Shown here: piece by piece, positions 1 to 8,462 of the stretch
Numbering within the stretch: the first letter of the stretch is position 1
How the letters are laid out: each line of letters opens with the position of its first letter
Assembly: GCA_030653985.1 (NCBI GenBank)
Contig: JAURYJ010000040.1
Coordinates: forward strand, 24,734 to 88,733
Direction: 5' to 3'
Length of the DNA stretch: 64,000 nucleotides
Origin: Methylobacter sp.
Lineage (GTDB): Bacteria; Pseudomonadota; Gammaproteobacteria; Methylococcales; Methylomonadaceae
The notes under the pieces: generated by a model
What the model saw: only the letters and a program-made list of their open reading frames with translations
Told to the model about the DNA's origin: nothing
Database searches by the model: none
Translations under genes and position numbers: made by a program

Positions 1-759
1 GCCACCATTTGCCGTATCGGTTTCAGCGCCTGCGCCTGCCACTTTAAGCGCGATGATCATGTCCGGCCAATAAATGCCATTGTCAGTATTAATGCTGATT
101 TTGACCAAGCGGGGTTGAGCGTCTTTTTCCAGCCATTGATCTTGCCAAGCCCCTTCGCCTGAATCATCAACACCAAAATAAGCCAACGCGAAATCGTTGA
201 TATGTTTTAATAAAACCACCTCTTCTTGATGCCATTCTTCACCCTCCGCCACCGGATAAAACGGCGTTAACGTCACCTTAATATGCTGTTCGCCATCTTG
301 TTGCTGCGTTTCTATTGAAAACAGCTGCATACCTGTTCTCCTGGCACTTGCGGGAAAAACCGAGACAAACTGCAAGGACTGTTTTTTACCCTGAAAAGAG
401 AACGTTTTATCCTTGTTTTCAGCCGCTGCGCCAGCTCCCGGCCGACTTGCGGCATACCCACCATCCCTGGTGGTAAAATCGTCCCATAAAGGAATGGCCG
501 AGGATAAATGCCGCTGAAAAAAATGATAAACGACTGCGGCTTCATTCACTTCGGCTATTTTGCTTTCTCCTTGTTCCCAACTTTTGGCGCAAATGCTCAA
601 GCTGCTGAACAATAACACCACCATGATACTTAATAGCGTCATGGCGATTAAAACTTCAATCAGCGTAAAACCGGCCGCGGCTTTCAGTCTTGATGCGCCA
701 ATGAGAACAGGGTAGTTCGCCCTTCGCTTTTTGCCTTTCGCCTGGCTTTTGCCGCTCAT
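1..759 (-). CDS. gspJ: Type II secretion pseudopilin GspJ (partial, runs off the left edge)
   Basis: Minus-strand frame open from an ATG at 757-759 to the window edge with no stop, so the C-terminus is missing. The N-terminus is a long basic leader followed by the prepilin motif GFTLIEVLIAM and a hydrophobic helix, as in minor pseudopilins. The start overlaps the gspI stop (ATGA), and order gspE-F-G-H-I-J supports J, a tip pseudopilin of the secretion pseudopilus in the inner membrane/periplasm. Two oddities are visible. The leader is about 30 residues, lengthened by a lysine/arginine-rich stretch encoded by a purine-rich simple repeat. A 45-bp repeat element lies in frame at 430-474, encoding approximately TRDGGYAASRPGAGA. 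Assignment as J rather than another minor pseudopilin rests on gene order. Confidence 0.85.
   Translation of the reverse strand, partial: MSGKSQAKGKKRRANYPVLIGASRLKAAAGFTLIEVLIAMTLLSIMVVLLFSSLSICAKSWEQGESKIAEVNEAAVVYHFFQRHLSSAIPLWDDFTTRDGGYAASRPGAGAAAENKDKTFSFQGKKQSLQFVSVFPASARRTGMQLFSIETQQQDGEQHIKVTLTPFYPVAEGEEWHQEEVVLLKHINDFALAYFGVDDSGEGAWQDQWLEKDAQPRLVKISINTDNGIYWPDMIIALKVAGAGAETDTANGG
430..474 (-). repeat. 45-bp in-frame two-hairpin element, copy 1 (in gspJ)
   Basis: Read on the minus strand it has the conserved half CACCAGGGATGGTGGGTATG then CCGCAA, followed by the hairpin GTCGGC-CGGGA-GCTGGC. It is 45 bp (15 codons) and leaves the gspJ frame open. It matches the copies at 9271, 9322, 11124 and 30599. 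Here the first half can itself pair (CACC/GGTG). Confidence 0.8.
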
Positions 760-1172
760 GACGTTTTATTAACCAGTTTTAAGGTGATGAGTTCAACCTG
801 CCTGTCATCAACGCGGGCATTATCATCACCCCAGCTTACGGTAACCTTAATCTTAAAAAGCTCTGCCGCTAAGGTCGTGACACCCACATTCTCAGCCATG
901 AATTGAAATGGACTGACCGACACCCGCCAATGATATTTTTCATTTTCCAGCCCGGTAGCTTCGCTTGGTTTCAAAGGCGCTTCTATACCGGTTTTGGCCA
1001 TTAACGCTTCGGCAATTTGCACGGCGGCGGTATATTCCTCGGCAACAGCGGCAGTATTCACACCGGCAGAAAATATCTTCAGCAAAATGCCGAGTGCAAG
1101 CGCCAGGATTGAAAACGCAATCAGGATTTCCAGTAAAGAAAAGCCGCTTTGTTTATTTGCTTTCAAGCTCAA
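756..1172 (-). CDS. gspI: Type II secretion pseudopilin GspI
   Basis: 138 aa with a short leader and the prepilin peptidase motif SGFSLLEILIAF at residues 9-20 followed by a single hydrophobic helix, then a small periplasmic domain. It fits the minor pseudopilin GspI, which with J and K forms the pseudopilus tip. Its 5' end overlaps gspH by 20 bp and its stop overlaps the gspJ start, so translation is probably coupled. Length is normal for the family (about 120-140 aa). Unlike its neighbours the leader is short and lacks the repeat-encoded basic extension. Confidence 0.88.
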   Translation of the reverse strand: MSLKANKQSGFSLLEILIAFSILALALGILLKIFSAGVNTAAVAEEYTAAVQIAEALMAKTGIEAPLKPSEATGLENEKYHWRVSVSPFQFMAENVGVTTLAAELFKIKVTVSWGDDNARVDDRQVELITLKLVNKTS

Positions 1173-1641
1173 TTTGCCCGGTTAGCCAGTTTATATCGAT
1201 TTTCCACGATGTCTGTCCTCGTTCCAGCGTGACCCTTCCTCCGGTTGAGGAGCCGTCGGCAAAAAAACGAATGCTCGCCGAGCCTTCACCGCTTAATTCG
1301 GTTTGCGCCGTGACCACAGTAATATCGATAGTCTCGGGTATTTTATACAGCTTACTCTTACCGCTGACGGTGTAATTTTTGTCGCTAAGATCAATAGCAA
1401 CGGTGGTTTCTTCGCGGGTCATTAAAGCCTGTCCTCGGGCATAGCGTAAGGCTGAAACCATATCCCTTGCCGCCGCCTTGATTTCTGTAGAGTCACTGCC
1501 TGACGACAGATTAAGACCGATGACGGAAAAACCCAGTACCACGACAAAAAGGACTACGACCAGCTCCAGCAGAGTAAAGCCTTGCTGCGCATGGCTTTTT
1601 GCCTTGTGCCTTTCGCCGTTCGTCTTATCAATCACTCCCAA
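1153..1641 (-). CDS. gspH: Type II secretion pseudopilin GspH
   Basis: 162 aa with the prepilin cleavage motif QGFTLLELVVVLFVV at about residues 20-34, followed by a GspH/FimT-like beta-rich domain. It sits between gspG (10-bp overlap) and gspI. The leader before the cleavage glycine reads NGERHKAKSH, unusually long and basic, and is encoded by the same purine-rich simple repeat seen at the starts of gspG and gspJ. The likely role is a minor pseudopilin in the shaft of the type II secretion pseudopilus. Confidence 0.87.
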   Translation of the reverse strand: MGVIDKTNGERHKAKSHAQQGFTLLELVVVLFVVVLGFSVIGLNLSSGSDSTEIKAAARDMVSALRYARGQALMTREETTVAIDLSDKNYTVSGKSKLYKIPETIDITVVTAQTELSGEGSASIRFFADGSSTGGRVTLERGQTSWKIDINWLTGQIELESK

Positions 1642-2095
1642 CTAGCAATATCCTGATCTTCGCCTTCACCACCTTCCTTGCCATCTGCCCCTAAGGTATA
1701 CAAATCGAATTTTCCGTGCTCACCGGGAGCCACATAACGATATTCCTGTTGCCATGGATCCAACGGCATTTTGGATTTACGCAAATAAGGGCCGTTCCAG
1801 CGGTTAGCCTTATCGGGTGATTCAATCAAGGCCATCAAGCCTTGCTCGGAAGTCGGATAGCTACCCAAGTCCAGTTTATACATATCCAGAGCGGCCGCCA
1901 GATCTTCAATTTGCACCCTTGCCGCTTTGGTTTTGGATTCGCCCATATGCTTCATGACCTGCGGCCCGACTATCCCGGCCAACATCGCAATAATGCCTAA
2001 CACGACCAATAACTCAAGCAAGGTAAATCCACGCTGATGCGGCGAGCCGACATTATTCGCCTTTCGTTTTTCGCCTTTCGCCTTGAATCTTAATA
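1600..2095 (-). repeat. Purine-rich simple repeats at pseudopilin gene starts
   Basis: Irregular iterations of GGCGAAA/AGGCAAAA-type units (minus strand) occur at 2053-2094 (gspG leader), 1586-1622 (gspH leader) and, outside this span, 720-755 (gspJ leader). They encode Lys/Arg-rich leader extensions. A related purine/pyrimidine tract recurs at 18101-18185 between the AsmA gene and mutY. Confidence 0.55.
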
Positions 2096-2105
2096 ACTGT
2101 TTCAT
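1632..2105 (-). CDS. gspG: Type II secretion major pseudopilin GspG
   Basis: 157 aa. The conserved N-terminal helix RGFTLLELLVVLGIIAML is followed by the major-pseudopilin pattern PQVMKHMGESKTKAARVQIE and a C-terminal calcium-site region (TLGADGKEGGEGEDQDI with WE at the end), typical of GspG. It polymerises into the pseudopilus after cleavage and methylation by GspO. The leader before the cleavage glycine is about 26 residues instead of the usual 5-10, owing to a repeat-encoded stretch (FKAKGEKRKAN). A later start is not available because no other ATG precedes the motif. It lies 15 bp downstream of gspF. Confidence 0.92.
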   Translation of the reverse strand: MKQLLRFKAKGEKRKANNVGSPHQRGFTLLELLVVLGIIAMLAGIVGPQVMKHMGESKTKAARVQIEDLAAALDMYKLDLGSYPTSEQGLMALIESPDKANRWNGPYLRKSKMPLDPWQQEYRYVAPGEHGKFDLYTLGADGKEGGEGEDQDIASWE

Positions 2106-2120
2106 GATATTTTCCTAGTT

Positions 2121-3335
2121 TTAAAAAGCCAAATCATTAACGCTCAGGATAGCCAGCAAAATCGAGACAATGATGCCCGCAATCATCAAGCCTAAGGTAA
2201 TGATCAAAGCCGGTTCCAGCAATGCCAGCATCCGCTGTATTGACACCCTGAGCTGTTTATCGTAAATAGTCGCCACACGCAACAACATTTCTTCCAGGCG
2301 TCCGGTTTCTTCGCCCATTTTTATCATTTGCATGGCCATTTTGGGAAATATACCTTTCTCCAACAAAGCATCCGACATATTTTTACCCTGCTTTAACTGC
2401 TCCTCGGTATCTTGAATAGCCGCCGCCAAAACCAGATTGTCTACCGTTTCACGCACGATAACCAAAGCCGCCAGTATCGAAACGCCATTACCCAATAAAG
2501 TGCCCAGTGTACGGCTGATGTTGGCGGTTTCCTTATGCAAAATAATCGTCCCCGCCAGCGGCAGTTTCAAAAAACGGCCATCCCAAACCTTCTTTTTGAC
2601 CGGATCGGCCAGCTGAAGATTCATATATCCGGTGATCAAGACAATGCCTAAAGCCAGCATCCACCAATAGCTTTGCAACCAGTTTGCCAGTCCCACTACA
2701 ATCTGGGTCGATACCGGCAACGCCTTGCCCGCGCTTTCAAACATTTCGGAAAACTGCGGCACCACAAAGGTCAGCATCACAAAAAGCGAAGCCAGCGACA
2801 TAATCAGCAAAATAGCCGGGTAGATCAACGCAGTGCTGACCGTTTCTTTTAATTCCCGAGAGCGCTCCAGATAGTCGGACAAGCGCGTTAATACTTCGCC
2901 CAGACTGCCGCCCGCCTCACCGGCGCGGATCATGTTCAGATAAAACTTGCTGAAAATACCGGACTGTTTTTCCAGCGCATCGGCCAGCGTAGATCCGCCT
3001 TTTACTTTATCCAGAACCCTGCCGATCAACTTGCTCACCCGCTCATTGTCCTCAGTCAAGTCGATCAACACCAGTAGGGATTTATCCAACGGCAGGCCGG
3101 ATTCCAACAAGGTGGCCAATTCGCCGGTAAACAAGGCGATGTCTTTTTGCGATAATTTGGACTGCTTTATGCCCAGCCTTAAGCCTAGAAACGATTTGGC
3201 GCTGGCTGGCACGACGCGAATTGGGATATAGCCTTCCGTCTGCAAAGTCGCAATCAACTGCTGTTCATCAACCGCGTCCCTGACGCCCTCTTCGGTTTCG
3301 CCCAGACTATTAACGGCTTTATAGGCAAATAACAT
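2121..3335 (-). CDS. gspF: Type II secretion inner-membrane platform protein GspF
   Basis: 404 aa, the usual GspF length. Two repeated T2SSF domains are visible, each with the motif of a helical bundle (GGSLGEVLTRLSDYLERS at about 140; TGRLEEMLLRVATIYDKQ at about 340) followed by transmembrane segments, including a terminal one (IITLGLMIAGIIVSILLAIL). It anchors the pseudopilus assembly platform and contacts GspE. The ATG overlaps the gspE stop (TAATG). Confidence 0.94.
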   Translation of the reverse strand: MLFAYKAVNSLGETEEGVRDAVDEQQLIATLQTEGYIPIRVVPASAKSFLGLRLGIKQSKLSQKDIALFTGELATLLESGLPLDKSLLVLIDLTEDNERVSKLIGRVLDKVKGGSTLADALEKQSGIFSKFYLNMIRAGEAGGSLGEVLTRLSDYLERSRELKETVSTALIYPAILLIMSLASLFVMLTFVVPQFSEMFESAGKALPVSTQIVVGLANWLQSYWWMLALGIVLITGYMNLQLADPVKKKVWDGRFLKLPLAGTIILHKETANISRTLGTLLGNGVSILAALVIVRETVDNLVLAAAIQDTEEQLKQGKNMSDALLEKGIFPKMAMQMIKMGEETGRLEEMLLRVATIYDKQLRVSIQRMLALLEPALIITLGLMIAGIIVSILLAILSVNDLAF

Positions 3336-5017
3336 TAGGTTTCCGACGTGACCCGCAGCACTTCTTCCAAAGAGGTAATGCCTTGCAGGGCTTTAATCAG
3401 GCCGTTTTCATACATCGTGGTCATACCTTCTTCAATAGCAAGTCGCTGAATAGCGCCGGCTTCTTCATGCGCCATAATCAATTTACGCAGAGGATCGGTC
3501 ATTTGCAAAAACTCAATAATCGCCAACCGTCCGCGGTAACCCAAGCCCCCGCAAGACGCGCAGCCAACCGGTTTGTATAAGACAATGTCGCCCATTGGTG
3601 CAAACCGTCTTAACCTCATGCCATCGATAATGTCCGGGGGCGGCGTATAGCGTTGCTTGCATTCAGGACACAGCTTTCTGACCAGACGTTGCGCCAATAT
3701 GCCGTTGACGGTGGACGTGAGCAGATATTCTTCAAGGCCCATATCCAACAATCGGGTGACACCGCCGGCGGCGTCGTTGGTATGCAGCGTCGACAACACC
3801 AAATGTCCGGTCAACGCCGATTGCACGGCGATTCTTGCCGTTTCCAGATCGCGCATTTCACCAATCATGATCACATCGGGATCCTGGCGCACGATAGAAC
3901 GCAACGCCGACGCAAAGGTCAGGCCTATTTGCGGTTTTGCCTGAATCTGATTGACTCCGTCCATCTGGTATTCGACCGGATCTTCAACGGTAATGATTTT
4001 TCGCTCGGAGGTGTTGAGCTGTTTTAACGCGGCATACATCGTGGTGGATTTTCCGCTACCCGTAGGACCGGTAATCAGGATAATGCCGTGCGGCTGAGCC
4101 AGTACATTGATAAACTGCTGTAAATGTTTTCCGGAAAAACCCAGCGCGGCAAAATCCAGCACGGTATTTTCCTTGTCCAGCAAGCGGATCACCACGCTTT
4201 CGCCATACATCGTCGGTATCGTCGAAACCCGTAAATCCAGCTCTTTACCCAACATTTGCACCTTGATGCGGCCATCCTGCGGCAGGCGGCGTTCGGCGAT
4301 GTTGAGCTTGGCCATGATCTTGATACGCGAAATCACCGCTGCGGTCGATTTAACCGAAGGCGCATCGATGTCCTTCAACACGCCATCGACGCGTAACCTG
4401 ACTTTCAGCGATTGCTCGAAGGGCTCAATATGAATGTCCGAGGCCCGGGTTTCAATCGCCCGCTGCATGATCAGATTGACCATTTTGATCACCGGCGCTT
4501 CGCTGGCCAGATCTTTTAAATGCTCCAGATCCTCTTCGCCCAAATCATCGACAGTCAGATCGTCAACGAGTTTATCCATTTGCGACCGGCCTTCGCCATA
4601 CTGCACTTCCAGCGCCGCATCGATTTCCGAAAGCAGGCCGACTTTGGGGATGATATTTTTTCCGGTGGCCAGCTTTAACGCATCAATCACGAACCGGTCT
4701 TCGGGGTCCATCAGCGCAACGGTAATATCGTCATTTTGACTCAAACCGATGACATGGTAGTTTTTCAGAAACCGCAACGGCACCGTTTCCGGCAGTTGTA
4801 CTTCCAGCGGATACTGATCCGGCGTAATTTTTTCAAACCGGCCCGATTCGACAAAAGCGTCGGCCACATCCAACTCCGAACACAAGCCAAGCTTAACCAG
4901 CAACTGCGGCACAGTTTCCGAAACCGACGTCTTTTGCACGCGCTCAACTTTTTTCAATTCTGCAACAGAAAGTTTATGCTTATCCTGCAAAACGCTTAGC
5001 AACGATTCATATGCCAT
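3335..5017 (-). CDS. gspE: Type II secretion ATPase GspE
   Basis: 560 aa cytoplasmic ATPase driving pseudopilus assembly. Order of elements: an N-terminal GspE/MshE-N-like domain, the N2 domain with ASDIHIEP (around 190), Walker A GPTGSGKST near residue 316, an Asp box and Walker B (DPDVIMIGEMRD), a His box (STLHTND), and a four-cysteine zinc motif CPEC...CASC near 448-487. It is first in a minus-strand operon gspE-F-G-H-I-J. The upstream 375-bp gap probably holds the operon promoter. The N-terminus is longer than in minimal PilB proteins but normal for GspE. Confidence 0.94.
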   Translation of the reverse strand: MAYESLLSVLQDKHKLSVAELKKVERVQKTSVSETVPQLLVKLGLCSELDVADAFVESGRFEKITPDQYPLEVQLPETVPLRFLKNYHVIGLSQNDDITVALMDPEDRFVIDALKLATGKNIIPKVGLLSEIDAALEVQYGEGRSQMDKLVDDLTVDDLGEEDLEHLKDLASEAPVIKMVNLIMQRAIETRASDIHIEPFEQSLKVRLRVDGVLKDIDAPSVKSTAAVISRIKIMAKLNIAERRLPQDGRIKVQMLGKELDLRVSTIPTMYGESVVIRLLDKENTVLDFAALGFSGKHLQQFINVLAQPHGIILITGPTGSGKSTTMYAALKQLNTSERKIITVEDPVEYQMDGVNQIQAKPQIGLTFASALRSIVRQDPDVIMIGEMRDLETARIAVQSALTGHLVLSTLHTNDAAGGVTRLLDMGLEEYLLTSTVNGILAQRLVRKLCPECKQRYTPPPDIIDGMRLRRFAPMGDIVLYKPVGCASCGGLGYRGRLAIIEFLQMTDPLRKLIMAHEEAGAIQRLAIEEGMTTMYENGLIKALQGITSLEEVLRVTSET

Positions 5018-5392
5018 TTTTTCAAAAAAACCGGTTGATAGTGTAGTGAGTGTCTGTAGGTTAGAGCGTTCAACTTATTCAATCAAGTAAGTGCTATCAC
5101 TTAATCAGATGACTCTGTTGTTTAGCCAAACATTTTATATTAACAAAGCCCCCAGTATTTTTTAATTCCAATCGATTGTCTTGGGATCAAGATTTTCTGC
5201 TTTTCAGTTGGGCTGTGTTGTTGTGGCGCTAAAATACTATTTTTTGCTGAAAACAACCCTAAAAAATTTTCCTACTCGATAGTTGCCTGCATCATTGATG
5301 CCCTTAATCGAATCAGCTATTTGTACAGATTGACGATTAAACCCGGCTTAAACACATTGATGACACCAAAAAACCGTAGTTTACCCTTTTAT
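5018..5392. other. Intergenic gap between gspE and waaC
   Basis: 375 bp of AT-rich sequence upstream of gspE and downstream of waaC (both minus strand). It should hold the gsp operon promoter, but no convincing terminator, RNA gene or ORF is visible. Confidence 0.5.
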
Positions 5393-6391
5393 TTACAATC
5401 CCAATAACAACTTCGCCTGCGTAACAATGACCTGTTGATCAATGTCCTTAATCGAATAATCCTGTTTATTGAGCTTATACGGATTGACGATAGACGCAGA
5501 CTTGACCACTTTATTCATGTCGGTTTGATAAACCCGGCTGACCGGGGTCGGGCCGAAAATGGTGATTGACGGTCGATTTAGCCCCCAAGCCATATGGGTC
5601 GGTCCGGTGTCGTTGCCGATCACTAAATCGGCCTTGGCTATCAGCGCTTTCAGGCTGTTCAAATTCAGCTTGGGCATGACTTTGATCCGGTCGGATTGCG
5701 TCGCCATCCACTCTGCTGCGGCTTTTTCCTGATCGCTGCCCCAGACGACCAGACAGTTTTGCTGCAAGGCCTCGGCGATTTTTACAAACCTGGCGGCCGG
5801 ATAATTGCGGCTGTCCCAGGTTGAACCTATCACCAGCACGATATTAAGCCGGTCTTTTAACAGGAAATCGTATAATTGCGGATCTTCATTGCTGAAAAAC
5901 AAAAACGGCTGTTTGTTCAGGATTTGCTCGGTGCTGATATTTATGCCTAAGGGACTGGACAATATCAACGCATTTCTGTCGATGGTATTGGCATCGTAAG
6001 CGCAGGCCACTTTGACATCGTAAAACCAGGATGCGGCTTTTTCTCGGATGGAATCGGCATCGAATCCGGCGATGCGTTTTCCTATGATCTTAGCGGTAAG
6101 CGCCGATTTAATCAGTCCTTGGGCATCAATAACCAGATCATAGTTGTTGCTTGCATAGCCGCGAATTTTCTTGAGCTGCGCAAATATACCGGCCTTGTTG
6201 GTTTTTAAAGCTTTCAGGTTAACCGTTAAAACGTTATCGATGTCGGGATTGTGTTTTAAAACCTCGGCGAAGCGTTGTTCAACAATCCAGTCGATCTGAA
6301 TTTCCGGGGAATGCGCTTTGATATACTGAAGAGCTACCATCGCATGAACGATGTCTCCCAGAGCAGAGAGTTTTACGATCGCAATTTTCAC
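5393..6391 (-). CDS. waaC: Lipopolysaccharide heptosyltransferase I
   Basis: 332 aa GT-B fold glycosyltransferase family 9 protein. The N-terminus (MKIAIVKLSALGDIVHAMVA) is the hallmark of WaaC/RfaC, and the C-terminal half carries the nucleotide-sugar motif VIGNDTGPTHMAWGL. It would add the first L-glycero-D-manno-heptose to Kdo2-lipid A at the cytoplasmic face of the inner membrane. The ATG overlaps the stop of the upstream waaF gene, so the two are co-translated. Length matches E. coli WaaC (about 320 aa). Confidence 0.92.
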   Translation of the reverse strand: MKIAIVKLSALGDIVHAMVALQYIKAHSPEIQIDWIVEQRFAEVLKHNPDIDNVLTVNLKALKTNKAGIFAQLKKIRGYASNNYDLVIDAQGLIKSALTAKIIGKRIAGFDADSIREKAASWFYDVKVACAYDANTIDRNALILSSPLGINISTEQILNKQPFLFFSNEDPQLYDFLLKDRLNIVLVIGSTWDSRNYPAARFVKIAEALQQNCLVVWGSDQEKAAAEWMATQSDRIKVMPKLNLNSLKALIAKADLVIGNDTGPTHMAWGLNRPSITIFGPTPVSRVYQTDMNKVVKSASIVNPYKLNKQDYSIKDIDQQVIVTQAKLLLGL

Positions 6392-7416
6392 TGAGGCCCT
6401 GACTGGGTAAGTGTTATCAATTCAAGCACCTGCTCAGGCCTGATGCCGGTCAAACATTGGGTATGACCTAGCGGACAGTCGCGCTTGAAGCAGGGCGCGC
6501 AATCGAGATTCAACGAGACAATCTTGGCCTTGGCATTCAGCGGCGGCGTAAATCCCGGGTCCGACGAGCCATAAATGGCGATGATTTTTTTGTCCAACGC
6601 GGCGGCGACATGCATCAGGCCCGAATCGTTGCTGACCACGGTATTGGCCAGGGACATCAAATCGACCGCCTCGGCCAGCGATGTCTTGCCGGTGAAGTCG
6701 GTACAAAATCCCGAAGTTTCCCGGTTGATTTGTGCGGCGTCGGCTTTATCCTTATCGGAACCGAACAGCCAGACCTGCCAGCCCTGGTCGATTTTATGCC
6801 GGGCAACTTCGGCGTAATACTCGATCGGCCAGCGCTTTGCCGGGCCATATTCGGCGCCGGGGCATAGAGCAAGAATCTTCGCTGATGGTGTTAATTTGAA
6901 TTTATCGATAACCGCCTGTTGCCGGTCTTTGCTGATTGTTAGCATAGGCTTTGGGCACACCGGCGGCATAGGGTCATCAACAGACTGGCCCAAGGCAACA
7001 AACCGCTGCACGGTCATAGTCAGCCGGTTTTTATCCAGCTTTCTAGCATCGTTAAGCAGACCCCAACGACATTCGCCGATATAACCGGTACGAACCGGAA
7101 TATTGGCAAAAAACGGCGGGATTGCAGATTTCCAGGAGTTCGGCAGCAAGATGGCCTGATCGTAGCCTTCCGAGCGTAAGCTCAAACCCAGCTTGATGCG
7201 CGCCATCAAGCCGAGCTTACCGCGTGGCAGTGGCACGGCAAGTGCTTTGCTCACGTCGGGCATTCTTTCCAGCAGCGACAAGGTCCATGATGGAGCCAGC
7301 ACGTCAATCCGGCAATCCGGGTGGGTATTTTTCAGCGCGATAAACAGGCTTTGCGCCATCACCATATCGCCGACCCATGACGGGCCGACAACTAGAATCT
7401 TGTGATATTTTGTCAA
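6388..7416 (-). CDS. waaF: Lipopolysaccharide heptosyltransferase II
   Basis: 342 aa family 9 glycosyltransferase. It starts with the WaaF-type sequence ILVVGPSWVGDMVMAQSLF and has the conserved VVSNDSGLMHVAAAL acceptor/donor motif and the late CAPCFKRDCPLGHTQC cysteine cluster common in WaaF. It adds the second heptose of the inner core. It lies upstream of waaC in a two-gene unit. ilvE precedes it by 31 bp, so all three may share a transcript. Confidence 0.93.
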   Translation of the reverse strand: MTKYHKILVVGPSWVGDMVMAQSLFIALKNTHPDCRIDVLAPSWTLSLLERMPDVSKALAVPLPRGKLGLMARIKLGLSLRSEGYDQAILLPNSWKSAIPPFFANIPVRTGYIGECRWGLLNDARKLDKNRLTMTVQRFVALGQSVDDPMPPVCPKPMLTISKDRQQAVIDKFKLTPSAKILALCPGAEYGPAKRWPIEYYAEVARHKIDQGWQVWLFGSDKDKADAAQINRETSGFCTDFTGKTSLAEAVDLMSLANTVVSNDSGLMHVAAALDKKIIAIYGSSDPGFTPPLNAKAKIVSLNLDCAPCFKRDCPLGHTQCLTGIRPEQVLELITLTQSGPQ

Positions 7417-7447
7417 AACCTGACCTGATATTCATAAGTCATGATTT

Positions 7448-8374
7448 TTAGGCAACGTAAGTCAACCAGTCGGCATGATCGTCTCTGCGGCCATGCACAT
7501 AGTCGAAATACAGCGATTGCAATTGCTCGGTGACCGGCCCCCGACTGCCGGAACCTATGGTGCGATTATCCAACTCCCTGATCGGCGTCACTTCAGCCGC
7601 AGAACCGGTGAAGAAGGCTTCATCGGCAATGTAAATCTCGTCACGAGTAATACGTTTTTCAATCACTTCATAGCCTTGCTCTCTGGCAACCGTCATCACC
7701 GTATCGCGAGTAATGCCTTCCAACGCAGAAGTGGTTTCAGGCGTGTAAATTTTGCCGTTGCGCACGATAAACAGGTTTTCGGCGCTGCCTTCTGCCGCAA
7801 AGCCTTCATGATCCAGCATCAACGCTTCATCGTAACCATTGGCGCGCGCTTCTTGTAACGCCAGAATGGAGTTGATGTAATTGCCGTTGGCTTTGGCTTT
7901 GCACATGGTACTGTTGTGATGGTTGCGGGTATAAGACGACGTGCGGATGCGTATGCCTTGTTCGATGCTGTCCGCGCCCAAATACGCGCCCCAAGACCAT
8001 GCGGCAACCATCACATGCACTTTCAGGTTATCGGCTCTGAGTCCCATGCCTTCAGAACCTAAAAAGCACATGCTGCGAATATAGGCGCTATCCAGGTTGT
8101 TCTTGGCGACCGCATCGCGCTGAACCTGATTCAACTCATCTTTGCCGTAAGGCATAAGCATATTCATGATATGCGCGGAACGGAACAGGCGATCCGTATG
8201 GTCCTGCATCTTGAAAATCGCCGTGCCTTTTTCCGCGTGATAGGCTCTTATGCCTTCAAACACCCCCAAGCCATAGTGCAAGGTATGCGTCAATACATGG
8301 ACTTTAGCTTCGCGCCACTCAACCCACTTTCCATCCAGCCAAATAACGCCATCTCTGTCGTCCATAGTCATCAT
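7448..8374 (-). CDS. ilvE: Branched-chain amino acid aminotransferase
   Basis: 308 aa class IV PLP-dependent aminotransferase catalysing the last step of Leu/Ile/Val synthesis. The N-terminal THTLHYGLGVFEGIRAY, the PLP lysine context CKAKANGNY, and EGSAENLFIVRNG plus GSAAEVTPIREL are all typical of IlvE. GGAG lies 5 bases before the first ATG of MMTMDD, so the start at 8374 is favoured, though the second ATG is possible. Length equals that of the E. coli enzyme. Confidence 0.95.
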   Translation of the reverse strand: MMTMDDRDGVIWLDGKWVEWREAKVHVLTHTLHYGLGVFEGIRAYHAEKGTAIFKMQDHTDRLFRSAHIMNMLMPYGKDELNQVQRDAVAKNNLDSAYIRSMCFLGSEGMGLRADNLKVHVMVAAWSWGAYLGADSIEQGIRIRTSSYTRNHHNSTMCKAKANGNYINSILALQEARANGYDEALMLDHEGFAAEGSAENLFIVRNGKIYTPETTSALEGITRDTVMTVAREQGYEVIEKRITRDEIYIADEAFFTGSAAEVTPIRELDNRTIGSGSRGPVTEQLQSLYFDYVHGRRDDHADWLTYVA

Positions 8375-8402
8375 TTATTCTCCAATATTAAGTTTATTTA
8401 TT

Positions 8403-8462
8403 GTAGGGGCGATCCGGCAGGTCGCCCGTTTAAACAAGAGCGACCTTCCGGATCGCCCCTAC
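8403..8462. repeat. Intergenic hairpin repeat that supplies the glnE stop codon
   Basis: Near-perfect inverted repeat with 15-bp outer arms GTAGGGGCGATCCGG (8403-8417) and its complement (8448-8462), plus an inner pair GGTCGC/GCGACC. The glnE stop (TAG on the minus strand) lies inside the right arm. It resembles a REP/MITE-like hairpin rather than a rho-independent terminator because there is no T-tract. Confidence 0.7.

Noticed and set aside
312..545. 77-codon frame on the minus strand at the left end
   Set aside because: It is an out-of-frame shadow of gspJ, whose true frame is open to the window edge.
965..1375. Long plus-strand frames opposite gspI/gspH and many other genes
   Set aside because: They mirror well-supported genes, have no ribosome sites and encode basic, low-complexity or cysteine-rich chains typical of antisense frames.
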